From: Apricaphanius iberus
Lineage: Eukaryota > Chordata > Actinopteri > Cyprinodontiformes > Aphaniidae
DNA length: 64,000 nt
Assembly (NCBI GenBank): GCA_028564705.1
Contig: JAPXFQ010000338.1
Coordinates: forward strand, 1,736,001 to 1,800,000
Direction: 5' to 3'
Under the pieces are notes generated by a model that had not been told where the DNA came from, made no database searches, and saw only the letters and a list, made by a program, of their open reading frames with translations. This document shows positions 1 through 11,900 of this stretch, in pieces. Every line of letters begins with the position of its first letter. Position 1 is the stretch's first letter. The translations under genes and the position numbers were made by a program.

Positions 1-1802
1 TTGAAGCTTGTCGTTGTAATTGTTTTAGTGCTTTTGCACGGTGTTTAATACACAATGACAAGGGTGTTTCAGATCACTGACATTAAGCAGGGGTCAAAAG
101 AGCAAAGCCAACACCTGTACAGTATTTACATTAGTCATCATTACTGAAAGTGAATTAATAGAGGGAAGGAGGTAACCCTTGCAGAGCCCTCCATTGTCCG
201 ACTCCAAACAGAATCCCAGTTATTCAGAGCTCTGAGAGACAACCTGACGTCTCTTACCGTGTCTGACTCACTGTGAGCCTCACACATTCCTTCACAGCCT
301 CGTCCCTTCTTTGTAATGCTGCTCTGAGAGGCCAGGAGCATTATTAGCTGCGTGACTGAGCTTTTATCAGATATTAGGACTGTTCAAATGGATGATCCCA
401 CTACACCGCCGTGACCAACAGACATAAAGCCCTCTCTTTTTTGTTCTGTCCTCTCCTTTCCCCTCCTCTCTGAAAGCTCAGCTGCAGTTATTTGTTACTG
501 CGGCAAAAAAGAGGACATTTTCCCAGGATTCCCTGCAGGGCTGTGTCCCCGAGCTACTTTCTGGGCCCTCCCCAAAGAACAGGAAGCCTGGAGGTGTCGT
601 CACACAGGCGACGTCCCGCAGCGGCTCGGTTTTCCCTTTGCTTTTAGATAATGGGTTCCTGCCACAGGCGCTGGGGAGCAGGAGTGAACTTGCCTCACAG
701 TGTGTGTGTGTGTTTGTGTGTTCGCATGTGAGAAAAGATAAATGAAAGACGTTGCTATGCAATCTAACGGCATTATATGAAAATGTGAATCTTTTCACTT
801 TCTTGGTTGAGCTATCTCACGTCTGTGCCTAATATTAGTGCACGCCCTTTTGCACAAAACGATTGAGACATGCTGCAACACACGCACACCCATAATGTGA
901 ATTTTTTTTCCGGCAGTTGCCCAAGAGTAAGAGAGATAACAGAACTATATGACAGAGCACAGGACTGTTTGAGCTCATCTCAGCTTATCTTTCCAATTAA
1001 TATCTGCCTGTGTGCCAAAGAGCGGGCTGCTGCGCGTCTAATGATGCGGATTACTGCTGCCTGCTGCCCCGCCACTCCCGCCACACGCTGGGAGCCCAAT
1101 TCCCTCCGAGGTCTGCGATCTGTCACCCACTCCCCTCTGCACAGCCCTCCCCTTTTCCCTCTACCTGAACATCCCATGAACATTCAGTAGGTGGCATGCT
1201 GAGCTCTAATGACAGATGCAGCACACGCCTCCCTCTTTCTAGTCTGTCAGCCTGTTCTCAGTTATTCTCTCTCCTTGTCACCCTTTTTGTTTTTTTTCCC
1301 TTCAAACACCATGCTGCATCACTTTGTCTGTGCGCTCCTCAGAAACACTCTCACACACACCTACGTGCCTCCCCGCCAGCCATCCCCCACGCCGTAATTT
1401 GGAGATGTTAAGTGGAAAGATGTCTCATTTACAACCAGGGTGAAAACGCACCCTCACCGTCACCTACTCCCCTTCCCCTCTTTTCCTCCTCCTCCTCCTC
1501 CTCCTCCTCCTCCTCCTCCATCACGGTTTGATCACTAATAAAGAAGAGATGAGTCCTCGTCTGTGCCCCCATTTATCTCAGCGAACCAAGGGACGCTCAC
1601 ACTCATCCCCACCTCTCTGTCTTTACCCCTCATACGCTCTCTTCTCACACCTGCTGTCATCAAGCATCTCAGTTTATTCAAACAGAAACTTTTACAGAAA
1701 GGATTTAAATTAGTCCACTTGGTTTGTTCACAGGAAAAAGTCCAATATAAGGCTTTATCTAAAAGATTTTAACTCATCTATTAATATAAGGTGTCCGCAG
1801 CA
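1..1802. other. ptprf: Intron of ptprf upstream of the membrane exon; no gene seen
   Basis: No coding segment is recognised. The stretch is largely non-repetitive, with a G/C-rich patch near 1020-1160, CA/GT runs near 700-720 and a pyrimidine-rich end. Small ORFs here show no family resemblance. Positions 1-480 and 900-1160 look like single-copy sequence and could hold conserved regulatory elements. Confidence 0.5.
1485..1519. repeat. (TCC)n microsatellite
   Basis: About eleven uninterrupted CCT/TCC units lie in an already pyrimidine-rich stretch of the intron. Confidence 0.9.
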
Positions 1803-2521
1803 AGATAGTATAAATACTGCTGCATCTCAGTAAGTTAGAAAATCTGTGAAAATTTAATTTGCTTCTGTCAGTGGGGTTAAAAGTTGAAACTCATATACAG
1901 TATTATATATTTTCGTAATGCTACAGAAGCTGAATGCTTTTGAACATTTTGAAACTTTAGTGGAAGGAAAACGGTGGTAGAATATTCAGGTTCCCTAAAG
2001 ATTATATTATTGACATAACACAAGGGTTGTATTAGGAAAAGATTGAATATTCATATTTTTATAATATTGACATTTATTTTCCATGTTCACGATGTCCCCC
2101 ACCCTCTTTGTGAGCTTTAACATCTTGATCACTACATGGTAGATAAGATTTGGAACAGTCCATGTGATTAATCAAATATATCATTAGAGTTCAGAGGGAA
2201 TGCCGGTAATCTAATATTATGCAGCTACAGTATACACAAACACCAATAATAAAAAAAAAAATGGAATAATGGAAAAGACTGGTGACTTCACAGTTGAACA
2301 AGGGGAAGCCATAAAAGTTCACTGCTGAAGAAGCTGGCTGTCAAGAGTGCTGTGCCAAAGCTATAAATGGAAAGTAGGGTGGAAGGAAAACATGTGGTAG
2401 AAATAACTCCAAAAGCAACAGCAATGATTGCAGCCTTGCAAGAACGCTTAAGCAAAGTAATTTTAGAGTGTGGACGGGATTGGATCACACACAGGTGTAT
2501 TGAGGAGATGCACTACAACTA
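1803..2521 (+). mobile_element. Decayed Tc1-like transposon fragment with transposase HTH remnant
   Basis: The left end has the fish Tc1-type terminal pattern (gctgcatctcagtaagttag, then gttgaaactcatata). Positions 2324-2374 read AEEAGC...INGK, a broken version of the transposase helix-turn-helix. Near 2490 TTHRCIEEMHYN follows the next transposase motif. Stops and frame shifts mean it is not functional, and the catalytic DDE part is absent. Confidence 0.7.
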
Positions 2522-2815
2522 TTAAGTTCTTGTGTTAAGCTACTGAGTTTTTCCTCCTCAGCCGGCCGGCATTTCTGTATGAAAACTTTCTAATTGTTGA
2601 TATGTTATCCAAGTTTCTTATTAGATGAACTCTTGAAAAATGTCGATCTGCATGCAATTCATCCATATAACATAAGATTACATATTGATGATCTTAATTA
2701 ATTGAGAAAGCATCTGTATTATTAAAAGGACCATCTGCCCTGGTTGTCCCGTTACTTTTGAACATTGTTTTCTGTGCCGAGCACCGAAGTGAACACTGTT
2801 TGTTTTCCCCAACAG

Positions 2816-2970
2816 ATGACTTTTTCAGCCAGTCCGTACTCCGACCCAATCCAGATGACATCGAAGATGATGCAGGGGATGGATCAACCTGAGATGCTGT
2901 GGGTCATGGGCCCCGTGCTGGCCGTGGTCGTCATCATCATCATCGTCATCGCCATCCTTCTGTTTAAGAA
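2816..2970 (+). CDS. ptprf: ptprf exon: extracellular stalk and transmembrane segment
   Basis: The acceptor is ccccaacag and the donor is gtacgt; the exon enters in phase 0 and leaves in phase 2. It encodes a stalk with SPYSDPI and QPEMLW, then a strongly hydrophobic run (visible residues about 28-50, rich in V and I) and a basic stop-transfer end FKK. SPYSD and PEMLWV..GPVLAV are close to mammalian PTPRF. The reading frame stays open upstream into the intron to an ATG at 2765, but that ATG lies before the acceptor and is not a start. Confidence 0.93.
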
Positions 2971-5900
2971 GTACGTCACGTTTGGCTCCACTCTTATTTT
3001 TTCTTTGGGTCAAACTGCATCGGCGTATGTGACTGTAGGTTTCTTTTGGATGCATCAGCAATGGTGATTATAAAATTCACAAACTGCTCACAAGCCAAAA
3101 AGTAACATCCAGTTTCTCCCACTGTAGCACTCACTATCAGCACAGCGAGAGCAACCAGAAAAGGATTGATTTGTGTCTCAGATAAAGACATTTTCGCCCA
3201 CTTGGCAGTTGTCAACAATGCGATGTTAAGTGTCAGATGAACTGGCAGCTGACATACCTGCCTTAATCAATTTGCAGCCTTGCTGTCAAATGCGCTTAGG
3301 GTGGGAGAGAAAAATGTGTTTTGGCAACACCATTGGTCACTTCAGAAAAAGAAACAGACGGCAGCAGCAGAGGGCTTAGCTAAAAGCTCAGTCAATACCT
3401 CTTTAAAGCGCTTGAGCTGCCTCTGTGCAGCACACCATGATTATAAACAGGCAAGCAGGGATCTTTGGAGAATCAGATAGATGGGGAATCGGGCTCCTCT
3501 CACCGTCTGTGTTTTTCGACTACACCTGTAATTGCACCTTTTCAGTCTTTTCATGCATTTGCAGCCGGAGTTGTGAAATGTTTATAAAACTTAAAATTTC
3601 AGCACACAAAGTGGCAGAGTCGTTGTAAAATGTAAAGAAAAGGAGTAATGGTTTTAGTTTGTATTTTCACTTCAGAATTTGAAGGTAGATCCCTTTATTG
3701 CGAACCGTCTAAATAAAAATAAATTGCCGTCTGAAGTCAGATTAGTAGAAAATAGAGTCCACTTGTAATTTAATCTCAGTATGAGACAGCCTTTCGGTGA
3801 ATAAATTAATTTTATTCTGGTGGCAGCGTCATGATGTGGCCATGATCAGATCATGAAGGGAGCTTTTTTTAGTCAAATCCTTCACAAAAACCTGCAAGAA
3901 CCTGTAAAAGACTTGATGCTGGGGTGAAGGTTCACCTTAAAACATGACAGATATCCTAAATATAAACCCAGAGTAGGGATTTTATGGCGAAGATCAAAGC
4001 AGATTCATGTTTTAAAATGGCTTTGTCAAAGTCTGGGCCTAAAATCCTCCAGACAATCTTTGGAAAAGAAAAAAAAAAACAGTGTATCCTCCATCCAATC
4101 TGGCTAACCTTGAGTTTAATCTGAGCATCTCCAATCTAGGGGGATTGAATACAAATGCTGCATTTTGTTAATCTTATGGATCCTTCTAATTCCTAATTGT
4201 TCACTACTTTGTTGTTCAATCACATAAAAGCACAGTAAAATACATCAGAGATTGTTTTTTGCAACAGGAAAAAATGAGAGAGGTTGGAGATGTATGAATA
4301 CTTAACAACAACTGGACATTTTTTTTTGTAATGGATAAATATTACTAACATAATAAAAAGGAACCCATTGGTGCCCTGTTATTTTTTTTGTCTGCAGAAG
4401 AATGGGACTGAGATAGTTGAGCGGACATTTATAAAGTTTCCATTTGAACCTGCAGCTCCTTATTTGCCGTCCTTCCCTTCCTGCTGATTAAGTCCCACGT
4501 CCTACCTCGTCCTGGCAGCTCCATTACAGAGTCTGCTTCTCGCATCATACCTGTTCCTCCGAGCTGCCATCAGCAGCCTGTGCAGCACCTGTCTCCGGCA
4601 GACTTAAAAAGCAGCCGGTTAATAATAGGCCTTAAGACAGCTCACTGCTGAGTAGAGCGTCCTCTTGTGTGGAAGTCCCTTTCTCCGTGTGGATACTGAT
4701 TGACAGGAGGGACTGTGGGGAGGAGGCGCTGTGGCCTTTTCACTGTGGACTGCAGGTAAATGTGCATAGGAATAATCACTCTGTAGCTGTGCTAGTTATT
4801 GCTTCCTGCAGAGTCACAGAGACCAGCAGCGAACTGTGATGCGCCTGTTCTATAAATCCTGCAACTATTATGCTCTTTTCTTCCCTCTTTGTGCTTTCAA
4901 GTTGTTGTTATTTTTAGTTCTTGAATAGCTATTACACATTAACTCCTCCTCCTTTATCTTTTGTTTTTGCCCCTGTGAATGCAGCAAACAGGAAAGGTGG
5001 GTACTCTCAGCGTTGCGTCATCACTTCATTAACCACGACTTGTTCTTATTTGTGTCATGAGCTCAGCAGGGGCGCAGAGTTGGCTGCTTTGACACACAAA
5101 AAAAAGGAGCGGATTAAAAAGAAATCAAGCCGGTATCTCGTTCAATTTGGTCAGCTTCAGAAGATGAAGGCAACGTAAGAAGCAGCCCACTCTGTACCCC
5201 CTGACAGCTGAGGTTGAGGGACCCCAGGTCACGTCCGTGTACCAGTGCATGTTCCACATCTTGTGCCAACGTTCCTCCTCAGATTGTCCTATCTACCATG
5301 GTTTGTCTCCATGCTGTGTTTCATTATCCAGAAAGTCACAGTGTGCCCCTCCAAGATTGGCCCCATCTGAATATGCCAAGGCATCACCTGCTGCTGAATG
5401 GGCCATTGTGAACTAAATGCCAGACTTGTGGGTGGGAGAGGTTGGTGGGGGGGGTAGATGGCTCAAAAAGACACGTCCCCATTTTTTAGCCTGACATTTT
5501 CCACTGAGACTCTTTCCTCCACTTGTAGTCTTTTTTGCATCTCTGTCTCTCTCCGCTTCCTGGTGGCAGGAGTCTGAACAAAGGGCCCTGTTCTACCCTC
5601 ATTAGGACTCCATGTTACCTCACACACTGCGTGTAAATACTTGCCATTTCCCCTGTCTCACCATCAGTTTGAGCTCGAGATAAAAAAATGTTTACTATAA
5701 AGCAGCCACCAAAGCATTGTGCAGATTGGTGCCTGATTGGATCAGAGGCTGCAAAGCATTGCAGAAGTATTCATACCCCTGAACTATTACACATTCTGTC
5801 ATGTTAGCACAATCCTCAATGCTGAATGATACAAGAAGAAATGTGTATTTTTTATATAAATAAGAGATAAAAAGCCAGTTTTCACAGTTTTTTAAGTTTC

Positions 5901-8900
5901 GAGCAAAATCTGCATATAATTTCCCTAAAAGAACAACTAATAATACAGAATTACTGTCTATTTTAATTGTTAGGTCATGAAGTATGTTTTTTATCCCCTT
6001 GGCTTTACATAAATATTACATTAATAAAAGTAAATTAACTTTTATTTTAATCTTTCACCTAAAAATGAAATAGTTTTTTTTTTACTTAAAAAAGGCACAT
6101 TTCATATTACAAATAGACATACCATTATACATGAGTCGTTTAGGTGCAGAGGATCTAGAAAAGGTAATTCTGTTGGAGCGAGGAAGATCGCTGCAGTAGA
6201 CCAGCACAAAGTAGAGCAGAAATGCGAAGTGGAAACAAAGTGAGGGATGATTTTCTCCTATCTTTATAAATTATCAAAGTGTGGCATTTTATTCAGATGC
6301 TATACTCCTATCCTAAGATAAGATGGGATGGAGTGTTTTCCCTGCTCATGTGGGAGAATACTGGGATCAACAGATAATGTCAACTAATTTGTTGAGCTTT
6401 TAGTCGCAACTCTAATAGAGCAGCAAAAAAGAGAAAAAAAAATATTTGCCTCAAGCTATGCAGGGGACACCACACACATCTAGTTAAAGGTACAGATGAC
6501 ACCCAAACTGAGCCTCTTATCCTAACTTCCCACTGTGAAACATGGTAGTGGCAGCATGATGCTGATGGAATGATGGAAGGAATGCATTGTGAGTCCTGTG
6601 GGGAAACTTTTGGAGGCTATGGATGACTTGAGAATAGGCCGGATGTTCATAATGTAGTAGGCCAGTGGTGCTAAGCATACATCCAGCGCTACGGTGGAGA
6701 GGTTTAGATCAAAGCATATTTATGTGTTAGAGTGGACTAGACAAAGTCCAGACCAAAATCCAGACAGAATGTCTTGACTTGAAAATTACTTTTCCCAAAC
6801 CCTCTCTGTGTAAGCTGATTGCACTGAAGCAGTGCTGCTAATGGTGTGTTCACATTTCTAAATTTGAGAAGCTCATAAAAAGAAATTCTAGAGTATCAAG
6901 TGTTGCTGCATACTACTTTTGTGTGTTGACCTATCACATAAAATCCCTCTGAAATACATTGAGGTTTGTGGTTGTAACGTGACAAAAGATTCAACCTGTG
7001 TGAATACTTCTGCAAGGCTTTCTACATCATAGATCTCAGACTCTAACCACCCACCCCAGCTCCCTCAGCCCTGCCCAGCACCATCAGTGATCTCTGGGAA
7101 AAACTGGACACGGTCTGGCTCAGCTCTTGGCTGGAAAGGAAGAGATGCTTGTCAGAGATTAGCTGTCATGCCTCCAGCATTAGCTTAAGCCCCTGCAGCG
7201 AGAGATAACAGGTGGCGGTGAGGCCTGAGCCCCAGCAGCTGAGGGTGGGGGTTGGGTGGGTGGGAGGACCAGGTTAAGGCTTTGTGTGCACCAGCGACTT
7301 GGATTTTTTCTCGCCACGACGGGCCTCAACAGAAGGCCCCGGCTCCTTCTTAAAAACCCGCTCGCCACTTGCAAATGGAGTGCAATGAGATGTGAAATTT
7401 CCACGGGGCGCCCTGATGCTTCTTTCTGCCCATTTCCATTTGCTGTCAGGAGGTTTGTGAGTCTGCAGCTGTACATGTGTGAGCTTGTGTGCATCTGTTT
7501 GCGTGTCAACAGATGCCGGCTGTCTGAATACAGGCAGGCTGCGTTTGCTGTTACTTTTCTCTGCCTGATGGACGAACCTACGGTCGACTGAGCTAAGCCA
7601 GTCCAAGCGGCTCCGTTCTGTTCTGTAGCGCGCTGGATGCAGCGAGGCTAGGCCTGGCAGCACAGGTGCTGCAGAACTGGTCTAATTATCCAGTGTTGTG
7701 CCACCCAGCTGATGAGCTAATTACAGCAGCCGCCTGTTTTCCTCTCAATCTGGGAAGCCAGTAAACACAATGTGTTGTTAGCACACACACACAAGCAGCA
7801 GCAGCAACACACATTAAAATCTCTGCAAACTCCTAGTCATGCACACGTTTGTCACACAGCAGCTGTCACCGATCCAACAACAAACGCAACCCAGCCCACT
7901 CCAGCAAAATTGTGGTGTTTCTTCAAACACATTAAATTCAAGTTTCCTTTCATACTAATGGGAATAAGGTTCCTGGCCCTCACTGTCTCTAGAGTTTCTT
8001 GTCCTTAGAAGTGGCTTCAAGAGCCATTAAATGCGCCATTAACCTCATCAAGCGTGCAAATGAGTCCAAGTGTGTGCATATAGTAATCATTAATGTCCTT
8101 TTAAATCATCCTGTCATTTCTGCTTTGAGTTTTTCAGCAAAACTGATGACTAAACTTGAGCTTTTTTTCATTTATTTCATCATTTCAGATACGACTATAT
8201 GAGCAGGATGTATATGAGCAGGATGTATTCATCGCTTTGTTTTCTCCTTTTGGTTCTCCAGAAAGCGGGCGTCACCCTTACCGAAAGACGAGCACTCAGG
8301 CGGTGTGAAGGACTCGCTGTTAGGCAACTCCTCCGACCCTGTGGAGATGAGAAGACTCAACTACCAAACCCCAGGTAATGAATTACTCTACAATAGCCAC
8401 TTATACGTCTCTGTAACTTTATTAAAAATATAAAACTTTGAATCAGATAAGATATATAAAAATATAAACTAAAAGGGCTTGTTTAATAGCCTGAAACCCC
8501 TGAAACCTTTCTACAGTTTGTCATGTTTTAACCACAAATTTCACACATGGTTGTTTAAATTTTGAAAAGTGTGTCTCAACCTTGTTTTCTATTGCATTTT
8601 ACTGTAACACTTCTGAAAAAGGTCCACAGAAAGACACGCTTTTAGTCATACCTTTTTCAAATCTGGTCCATATGGGAGAATGGCAGCAAAAAAAGAAAAC
8701 TCTTTGTAGTCATGCCTAGCCATGAATGTTGCACTGCGAACATCTGGCGGAAGTTACTCTGGTCCGAATAAACCAAATATGAACTTTTTGAGTGGCAGCA
8801 TCATGCTGTGGTAGATGAAATGCTGAGAAAGCGGCAATCTTGGAGGAAAACTCATTAGGGGCTACTGCAGACTTGAGGCTGGGGTGAAATTTCACCTGCG

Positions 8901-11900
8901 AGCAAAATGGCAATCATGAACATACTGCAGTATGTTTAAAGTACAGAAATAAATCCATATGAGACAGTTTGGCAGGACTTAAAAATTACTCTCTATCAGC
9001 TATCCCATCTGAGGCAGTAAAGCTGACAGAGACATTCTAACAGAATACAAAAAAAATTGAAAAACATGGAAGTTTGTGGTTGTAACTTGAAAAAATGTGA
9101 AAAACGAAGGAATATGCAAACACGTACAAGGAATAAATTATTAATGAAAATCCTTTAGATAATGTTTAAGTGGGCAGATACTGCTTTTAACACCAGTGGT
9201 CAGGACGTGATGTCCTCCTTCATAAACTGAAAAAGTATAAGGACATTAGGTTAGGCTACATAAAACCTCCATGTTTTTCTTTGATCTCAGTATTCTCATG
9301 GGTCCCGACTTTTTGTCTTCATACTGACTTTTCATATTATCCTCTATCCTCATTCTGATTTTGATTGTTAAGCTGATAAATTGATCAGATTGATTTGGTG
9401 GTAAGAGGAGAATAAAAAGTTCCTTTCCGTGGAGCTGAGGTTAATGTTGGCTATTCATGGTCGGCTGAAGATTTGTTGAGTCAGGCTGAGGAGATTCAGA
9501 TTCTGTCCACACACACAGACGGAGCAGTGAAGTGGGTGGATATGAGGAGGAAGGTTGGGGGAGACTTCTGTAAGGATGCCCACCTCAGCATCAGCCTTCC
9601 TCCTATTTCCCCCTGATCTTCTTCCTCCTCCCCTGGTTCTAAGTCGTCCTCCTCCTTCCATGAGCTCCTTTCATTCCCCCCAGCTAGTAATGAGTCCTGC
9701 TGCCTCTGATGTCAAGGTGAGCTGGGCTGAGGGAACAATAGAGCTGAGGGAAAATGTCAGGCCCATTGCACGCGTCCGAGCGTGCGTTGCTGTGTTTTTC
9801 CTCTCTGGCTGTCTCTGTGTGTGTGTGCGTAGCCCCTTCTCACGGGTTATTAAAGATCCCATTTGCCATACACACACACACACAGCCCTTTGAACCCCTG
9901 CAGTGGAATTAAGCATTGCCGCCACTTTGAAAGGGCCCTGTTCTGCCATCCTCCCACTCCACCTCTCTCGGCTTTTGTCTTCCATTTCCCCCTGTAGGGT
10001 AATCTCTTTTCTTTTCCTCTCGTTCTCTTCCCTCTTGCTCTCTCTGTACGTCAACACTTATTTCCTTCTATTCCTCTCTCACCTCCGCTCTGTGTTGCTT
10101 CAAGTGTGGTGATTATCGAAAACCACCGAGGCTCTGTCTAGATGGTGAAATTGTGAGACTCTGAGCCGGGTGAATATTGAGCAGCCTGCATTCTTTATCC
10201 TCCCTCTCTTTCTCCCTTTAATTCATCCCCAGCAGGTGAACATCCCTGCTCTGATTGGGATTGTTTTAAGTTCATCAAACCAACAGAAGTAGCGGGTTGC
10301 TTGTTTCTGACTGATGTCTTTTGCTCCTTTCAGCACAACAGCAGCAAACCAAGTTTGGTTTAGCTTACTGACCTGTGTGGTAATTCTGTAAACTTTTATC
10401 ATTCAGAAAGTAAAAGTCTGTTTTAATTAGCTTGCATGATAGTAAAGAAATGTTTTGTCGAGCATTGTTTATGCAGGAAAGTTTTAAGTCATAAAACTCT
10501 GGGGTGAGTTTAAATTGCAAAGCTGTAAAAGCAGGATGTTTAGATAAGAAACTGGGAGAAAAGTTTTAGAGAAGCAGATAGCCATTTAACCATAAATTTT
10601 TATAATGAACCTTTGACCCAGAACAGAGACACCCCTCTTCGGACTGCATAATTCTCTGACAGCAAATCATGGCTAAGAGACTGTTTGGAAGTGATCTGAT
10701 TGGAGTAAGATTGGAGAGATTATAAGCGCCCAGAGGCCCACTTGTCTATAAAACTGTGAAATAAAGATCAGTTAATGGTTCAGATTTCTTTAAGTCTGGA
10801 CCACAGAGGAACTGACGGGGGCAAAATTCCTCTGTAAAACTGCAATTTGTTAATCTGTTCAAAATAAATGTTAAACTGGAAATTGGCTCCATTTTGTCTC
10901 TGCTTGAACATGCATTGAATTACTTATGATAATTATTTAATTCAACAACACCTGCTTCATCACTTCCTCACAGATAGAGCTTGTTTGGATTGTACTTTCG
11001 AAAGCCTGATTAAGGCTATAGAGACAACTTACAGTGGGACAGCATTAATAGTACATTGGTTTTGAATAAGAAAAAGGACTTCAAACTGTTTGTATGGTTC
11101 CTACAGAGTTTTTAATGAAACAAACTCAAAGTTTTCTGGTCCAGCTTTCCAGAACTGTTCTTCATGAAATACAAAACACTGAAAAGAAAGAAGTGGTAGA
11201 ACGCATGAAAAGGAAGGATGCAAGGAAGGAGATACTAAGACACAAAGAATGGTGCAAGGAAGAGAGGTAGTGTACAAAGGATGCGAGGGAGGAATGTAGG
11301 ACACAAAGAAATATGCCAGGAGAGAAGTAGGAGACACACAAGGATGGAGGAAGGCAAAGAATGGTGGTAGGAAATAAAGGTAGATGTTAGGAAGAGAGGT
11401 AGAACACATGAATTGAAGAAGGGATGCATGGAAGGATACAATGAAGGTAGGTAGAAAATGAAAGATGTAAGGATGGATAGTAGGAAGGGGAGTAGGACAC
11501 TAAGAATAATACAAGTAAATGTGGTAGGACACAACAGAGTGCAAGGACAGGAGATAGAACACAAAGAGGAATGCAAGGAAAAAAGGTAGGACAGATAGGA
11601 AGAAGGGTAAGACATTAAGAAGGATGGAAGGAATGAAGGTATAAATGAAGAAAGATGCAAGGAAGGGAGGTAGGACATGGGAAAAAAGGAAGAAATGATG
11701 CAAGGAATGATACAAGGAAAGGAGTAGGACACAAACAAGAATGCAGGTAGCGGACGTAGGATACAAAAATGATGCAAGGAGAGAGGCAGTATTTAAAGAA
11801 GGATGTAAGTAGAGAAGAGAGTTAAGACCCAAAGACGAATGCAAAGAGTTAAGACCCAAAGACGAATAAGTAGAGAAGAGAGTTAAGACCCAAAGACGAA

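Noticed and set aside
2765..2815. ATG in frame with the membrane exon, suggesting a protein start
   Set aside because: It lies upstream of a good acceptor (ccccaacag) in the intron; the exon is internal in all LAR-family genes.
7180..7663. Three overlapping ORFs of 109-129 codons on both strands
   Set aside because: Open frames in a GC-richer stretch without codon pattern or known domains; probably chance.
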